Positions 60,997 through 64,000 of a DNA stretch of 64,000 nt are shown here, in pieces; position 1 is the first letter of the stretch, and each line of letters starts with the position of its first letter. The translations under genes were made by a program, and so were the position numbers. The stretch covers positions 62,001 through 126,000 of the forward strand of contig NZ_BDJC01000009.1 of NCBI RefSeq assembly GCF_002005565.1, given 5' to 3'. Below the pieces are notes generated by a model. The model was not told the DNA's origin and did no database searches. It saw nothing but the letters and a program-made list of their open reading frames with translations. This DNA comes from Streptomyces sp. JHA26. Lineage in GTDB: Bacteria > Actinomycetota > Actinomycetes > Streptomycetales > Streptomycetaceae.

Positions 60997-61695
60997 ATGA
61001 CGCAGCCCGCCGACGACCGCGCTCTCGACCGGCACGCCGGCGTGTCCGAGCTTCGTCCGCCGGCCGGGGACGCCCGGCCGGCCGGCCGTGACGACGTGCT
61101 CCGTGAGGAACTCCCGGTCGACCGCAACCAGGCCATCCTCCAGGCCGCCAAGCAGGTGGGCGCGATCCTGAAGAGGGAAGGCCACCCGTTCGCCCTCGCG
61201 GGCAGTGTCGCCGTGTACGCGCACGGCGGCACCCAGAACCTCCAGCACGACGTCGACTTCTGCATCCGGCCCGAGGACGCGGAAGCCGTGGCCCGCACAC
61301 TGCGCGAGGCGGGCCTGGAGGTCTACACGCCGCCCGAGGACTGGCTGCTGAAGGCGAACTGCCTGGGGCAGCAGGTCGACCTCATCTTCGAACTGGCGCA
61401 CCAGCCGGTCACGGCGGGCCTGCTGGACCGGGCCCGGGAGCTCTCCGTCGACTCGGTGCTGATGCCGGTCCTGTCGCCGACCGACCTGCTGCGCGGTCTG
61501 CTGGCCGCCTTCTCGGAGCACCACTGCGACTTCGGGGCGGTGCTGCCCATCGCCCGCACGCTGCGGGAGAAGATCGACTGGGACGAGCTGCGCCGCGACT
61601 GCGGCGACGCCCCGATGCCCGCCGCGTTCTTCTTCATCCTCGAACGGCTGGAGATCATCTCCCCGGCCTCCCCCGCGAAGGAGGAGCACCGATGA
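60997..61695 (+). CDS. Nucleotidyltransferase-fold protein
   Basis: A 232-residue protein with the minimal polymerase-beta-type nucleotidyltransferase signature: GS in LAGSVAVYAHGG and the acidic pair DVD in LQHDVDFCI, followed by a strand in VDLIFE that could give the third carboxylate. Such domains transfer a nucleotide to a small molecule, protein or tRNA and occur in MNT-type antitoxins, AbiEii toxins and aminoglycoside adenylyltransferases. A 45-residue charged N terminus precedes it. ATG 60997 has GGAGAGGGG. It overlaps the BON gene by four bases (ATGA). Confidence 0.85.
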   Translation: MTQPADDRALDRHAGVSELRPPAGDARPAGRDDVLREELPVDRNQAILQAAKQVGAILKREGHPFALAGSVAVYAHGGTQNLQHDVDFCIRPEDAEAVARTLREAGLEVYTPPEDWLLKANCLGQQVDLIFELAHQPVTAGLLDRARELSVDSVLMPVLSPTDLLRGLLAAFSEHHCDFGAVLPIARTLREKIDWDELRRDCGDAPMPAAFFFILERLEIISPASPAKEEHR

Positions 61696-61988
61696 GCGAC
61701 CCCGTCGCCCACCAGGGGCCCGCCGCGAGCGACCCCGCGTCCGCCGCCGAGAACGTCGAGTACCGCGTCGCCCACCTGCACGACCGGCTCGCCGCCGAGG
61801 AGCTCGCCGAGCTCGGGGTCCGGGCCGAGGTCCGGGCCGGGGCCGTCGCGGTCACCGGCACGGTGCCCTCCGTCCAGTGCCGCGAGACCCTCCTGCGGGT
61901 CGTGCGCGAGGAGCTGGCGGGGCTCACCGTGCACAGCGACATCGTGGTGGCCGACACCACCCGCCCCGACCATGCGGAGGAGTTGTGA
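61692..61988 (+). CDS. BON-domain protein
   Basis: A 98-residue soluble protein. From about residue 22 it is a BON domain (VRAGAVAVTGTVPSVQCRE, then VVREELAGLTVHSDIVV), a small fold usually found in envelope-associated or membrane-binding proteins. There is no signal peptide here, so it is cytosolic. Its ATG overlaps the nucleotidyltransferase stop and its TGA overlaps the phosphoesterase ATG by one base, so all three are co-translated and probably function together, perhaps as a scaffold or targeting subunit. Confidence 0.82.
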   Translation: MSDPVAHQGPAASDPASAAENVEYRVAHLHDRLAAEELAELGVRAEVRAGAVAVTGTVPSVQCRETLLRVVREELAGLTVHSDIVVADTTRPDHAEEL

Positions 61989-62713
61989 TGATCCGCGTCG
62001 CCGCCGTCGGAGACATCCACATGGGCCCCGACAGCCAGGGACTGCTGCGGCCCGCCTTCGAGACCCTGCCCGAGTGCGCGGACGTGCTGCTGCTCGCCGG
62101 GGACCTGACCCGGCACGGCACACCGGAGGAGGCCCGGGTGGTGGCCCAGGAGGTGCGCGGTCTGCCGGTGCCGGTGGTGGCCGTCCTCGGCAATCACGAC
62201 CACCACGACGAGCAGCCCGAGAAGGTCGCCGCCCTCCTCCAGGACGCCGGTGTGACGGTCCTGGAGGGCGAGGCGACGGTCGTGGAGTGCGCCGGGACCC
62301 GCGTCGGGATCGCCGGGGCCAAGGGGTTCGGCGGCGGTTTCGTGGGCCGCAGCGCCGGGGAGTTCGGGGAGCCGGTCATGAAGGAGTTCGTGCGCACCAC
62401 CCGCCGCTCCGCGGACAGCCTGTACGCCGCGCTCAAGGAGCTGGACGACCAGGACTGCGCGGTGCGCGTCGCCCTGACGCACTTCTCCCCCGTGGCCGAC
62501 ACGCTCGCCGGTGAGCCGCCGGAGATCCATCCGTTCCTCGGCAGCTACCTGCTGGCCGAGGCGATCGACACGGCCGGCGCGGACCTCGCCGTCCACGGTC
62601 ACGCGCACCTGGGTTCGGAGCACGGCATGACGGCGGGCGGGGTGCGGGTGCGCAACGTGGCCCAGCCGGTGATCCGCCGGGCCTTCAACGTCTACCGACT
62701 GGGTGCGGCCTGA
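61988..62713 (+). CDS. Calcineurin-like metallophosphoesterase
   Basis: A 241-residue phosphoesterase with all metal-binding blocks of the family: GDIHMG, GDLTRHG, GNHDHH, a histidine in LTHFSP and GHAHLG. Compact, without extra domains, so the substrate could be a nucleotide, a nucleotidylated protein or another phosphodiester. Third gene of a tightly coupled operon starting with a nucleotidyltransferase, which hints that it might remove what the transferase adds; this is inference. ATG at 61988 (TGATG overlap). Confidence 0.9.
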   Translation: MIRVAAVGDIHMGPDSQGLLRPAFETLPECADVLLLAGDLTRHGTPEEARVVAQEVRGLPVPVVAVLGNHDHHDEQPEKVAALLQDAGVTVLEGEATVVECAGTRVGIAGAKGFGGGFVGRSAGEFGEPVMKEFVRTTRRSADSLYAALKELDDQDCAVRVALTHFSPVADTLAGEPPEIHPFLGSYLLAEAIDTAGADLAVHGHAHLGSEHGMTAGGVRVRNVAQPVIRRAFNVYRLGAA

Positions 62714-62728
62714 GCGCTCCCCGGCGGG

Positions 62729-63370
62729 TCAGGGCCGGCCGGTGACGTCCTCGGTCGTGCGCCCGAGACAGGTGACGTCCGCGGGGTCCAGGCCGGCCGC
62801 CTCGATCTCGTGGAAGCCCAGACGGTCGTAGAAGGCCCGGGCGGGGACGTTGGCCGTCGCCATGACCAGGTGGACGGACGGCACCCCGCGCTCGCGCAGC
62901 GCCCGCCAGAAGGTGCGCATCAGCTCCCGTCCGTGTCCGCGGCCCTGCCACTCGGGCAGCAGGTCGATGTGCAGGTGGGCGGGGTAGGCGGCCAGTTCGG
63001 GCACGATCATGCGCTCGGGGTCGTGCAGCAGGGTGGCCATGAACTCGTCCGGGGTGCCGGGCGGCCCGTCCGGCGCCGGATAGCGGTCGGCGACCCGGGG
63101 CAGCCACTCCGCGCGGAACTCCCCGGCGAAGCGCGGGGTGTCCGCCGTGCCGAGGACGTAGCCCACGGCCCGGCCCCGCCCGTCGTCCAGCACGAAGGCC
63201 AGGTCCGGGTCGAGGTGGACGTAGGGGGCGGCGAAGATCGCGGGCAGGATGCGGGGGTCGGCGTAGACCGGGCGGCTGTCGCGGCCGTTGTGGGCGGTGC
63301 GGATGCAGATGTCGTCGAGGGCCGGTGCGTCGGCGGGACGGTAGGGGCGTACGGCGGCGGTCGAGGTCAT
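62729..63370 (-). CDS. GNAT-family N-acetyltransferase
   Basis: A 213-residue acetyltransferase. The CoA-binding motif is near residue 150 (EWQGRGHGRELM), and the N-terminal half (RPYRPADAPALDDICIRTA, seen as RPYRPADA) matches the branch resembling the C-terminal domain of human O-GlcNAcase, in which several bacterial members are stand-alone. Start ATG at 63370 (MTSTAAVRPYR). An exact CebR box lies 19 bases upstream, implying control by cellobiose-type sugars. Substrate unknown. Confidence 0.88.
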   Translation of the reverse strand: MTSTAAVRPYRPADAPALDDICIRTAHNGRDSRPVYADPRILPAIFAAPYVHLDPDLAFVLDDGRGRAVGYVLGTADTPRFAGEFRAEWLPRVADRYPAPDGPPGTPDEFMATLLHDPERMIVPELAAYPAHLHIDLLPEWQGRGHGRELMRTFWRALRERGVPSVHLVMATANVPARAFYDRLGFHEIEAAGLDPADVTCLGRTTEDVTGRP

Positions 63371-63388
63371 CGCAGCATCCTGCCCGCT

Positions 63389-63402
63389 TGGGAGCGCTCC
63401 CA
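63389..63402. promoter_or_regulatory. Exact CebR-type operator
   Basis: TGGGAGCGCTCCCA, the consensus CebR box of Streptomyces cellulose/cello-oligosaccharide genes. It is between the divergent GNAT and molybdopterin-oxidoreductase genes, 19 bases before the GNAT ATG and 79 bases before the other ATG, so either or both could be controlled. Confidence 0.85.
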
Positions 63403-63480
63403 CAAGGCGTATGCGTCGGTCGGCGGCGAGCGGGTACCCGGCCGCCCGCCAATGGGGCGGAGCATGGGGTGGAGGCCTGT

Positions 63481-64000
63481 ATGGAGGAGTCGGCGGACCG
63501 GATCGCGCATCCCTGGGGCGGGAGGACGCCCTATGGGCGGCACGAGACCTGGCAGGCCAGAGTGGACACGTTCCTCGCGGAGGGCGTGGACCCGGAGGCG
63601 GTGCAGCGGTGGGTGCAGTCCGCGTCGATCCTGCACTCCGACGGCGACGCGATGGACATCGCGGTGGCCGACGGCCGGATGGTGGGCGTGCGGGGCCGAG
63701 CCACGGACCGGGTCAACCGGGGCCGGCTGGGACCGAAGGACCTGTTCGGATGGCAGGCGAACGCCTCCCCGGACCGGCTGACCCGGCCGCTGGTGCGGCG
63801 GGGCGGGCGCCTGGTGGAGACGGACTGGGACACCGCGCTGGACCTGGTGGCCGCCCGCTCGCGCGAACTGCTGGAGCGGCGCGGCCCCGGATCGATCGGC
63901 TTCTACACCAGCGGGCAGCTGTTCCTGGAGGAGTACTACACGCTCGCCGTCCTCGCCCGGGCCGGCATCGGCACCCACCACCTGGACGGCAACACCCGGC
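63481..64000 (+). CDS. Molybdopterin oxidoreductase, N-terminal part (cut by window end)
   Basis: An open frame running off the window, 173 residues visible. After a 20-residue lead comes a DMSO-reductase-family pattern: AVADGRMVGVRGRATDRVNRG, seen as VADGRMVGVRG and NRGRLGPKDLFGWQANASPDRLTRPL, then FYTSGQLFLEEYYTL. In nitrate reductase and formate dehydrogenase relatives this region holds four cysteines for [4Fe-4S]; here the positions read SASILHSDGD and GPK, so no cysteine is available. ATG at 63481 follows GGAGG. The frame is truncated only by the window edge. Confidence 0.8.
   Translation, partial: MEESADRIAHPWGGRTPYGRHETWQARVDTFLAEGVDPEAVQRWVQSASILHSDGDAMDIAVADGRMVGVRGRATDRVNRGRLGPKDLFGWQANASPDRLTRPLVRRGGRLVETDWDTALDLVAARSRELLERRGPGSIGFYTSGQLFLEEYYTLAVLARAGIGTHHLDGNTR

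Noticed and set aside
1..64000. tRNA, rRNA, CRISPR arrays, insertion sequences and TTA (bldA-dependent) codons
   Set aside because: Looked for by eye on both strands. No cloverleaf, spaced repeats or transposase was recognised, and each TTA triplet I checked inside a gene was out of frame. A dedicated scan would be more reliable.

Overview
The window is very GC-rich, densely packed DNA from a Streptomyces chromosome. The evidence is the many GTG starts with GGAGG-like ribosome sites, the absence of any in-frame TTA codon that I could find, and typical Streptomyces genes: snapalysin with its divergent LysR gene, an alpha-lytic-type protease with a pro-region, an isorenieratene-type carotenoid cluster, an NsrR/flavohaemoglobin pair and a DmdR/IdeR-type iron box. 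I saw no rRNA, tRNA, CRISPR array, insertion sequence or phage gene.

Layout. 0-5 kb: anti-sigma-type ATPase, phosphoglucomutase, alanine-rich membrane-anchored protein, NmrA-like reductase. 4.4-9.8 kb: LysR gene divergent from benzoylformate decarboxylase, an aldehyde dehydrogenase and an aromatic-acid MFS permease, which together convert benzoylformate to benzoate. 9.9-16.8 kb: PepSY lipoprotein, snpA and its LysR regulator, small proteins, CbiZ, flavohaemoglobin with NsrR, cupin. 16.8-20.6 kb: MacB-like ABC exporter divergent from a NarL-type two-component system. 20.6-24.1 kb: decayed ground, with a frameshifted MFS-Usp pseudogene, a small Cys protein, a mandelate-racemase-type enolase and a relic copy of the pyruvate-oxidase gene that sits 4 kb further on. 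24.1-27.9 kb: YihY/BrkB membrane protein and a translationally coupled pyruvate-oxidase-like enzyme plus SDR.

28-37 kb is a galactan-use island: LacI regulator with two operators, ABC importer (two permeases and a binding lipoprotein), GH42 beta-galactosidase and a secreted GH30 endo-beta-1,6-galactanase-like enzyme. The secreted enzyme would cut the polymer, the importer would take up oligomers and the intracellular GH42 would hydrolyse them. 37-45 kb: small membrane protein, spore-photoproduct-lyase-like radical SAM protein, iron-box-controlled siderophore importer, MHS-family permease, pyrimidine-dimer-glycosylase-like protein.

45.1-55.6 kb is the carotenoid region: crtI-crtB-Rieske protein on one strand and crtY-crtT-crtU on the other, with no crtE in the window. 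It is followed by a coupled SRPBCC / phytoene-desaturase-like / SDR operon. 55.8-64 kb: secreted serine protease with a palindromic operator, small proteins, metallo-beta-lactamase-fold hydrolase, a tightly coupled nucleotidyltransferase-BON-metallophosphoesterase operon, a GNAT acetyltransferase with an exact CebR-type box, and the start of a molybdopterin oxidoreductase that lacks the usual iron-sulfur cysteines and runs off the end.

The best candidates for something undescribed are the nucleotidyltransferase-BON-phosphoesterase operon, the SRPBCC-desaturase-SDR operon, and the relic/parent pair of the pyruvate-oxidase gene, which shows a strong bias of changes towards G+C.
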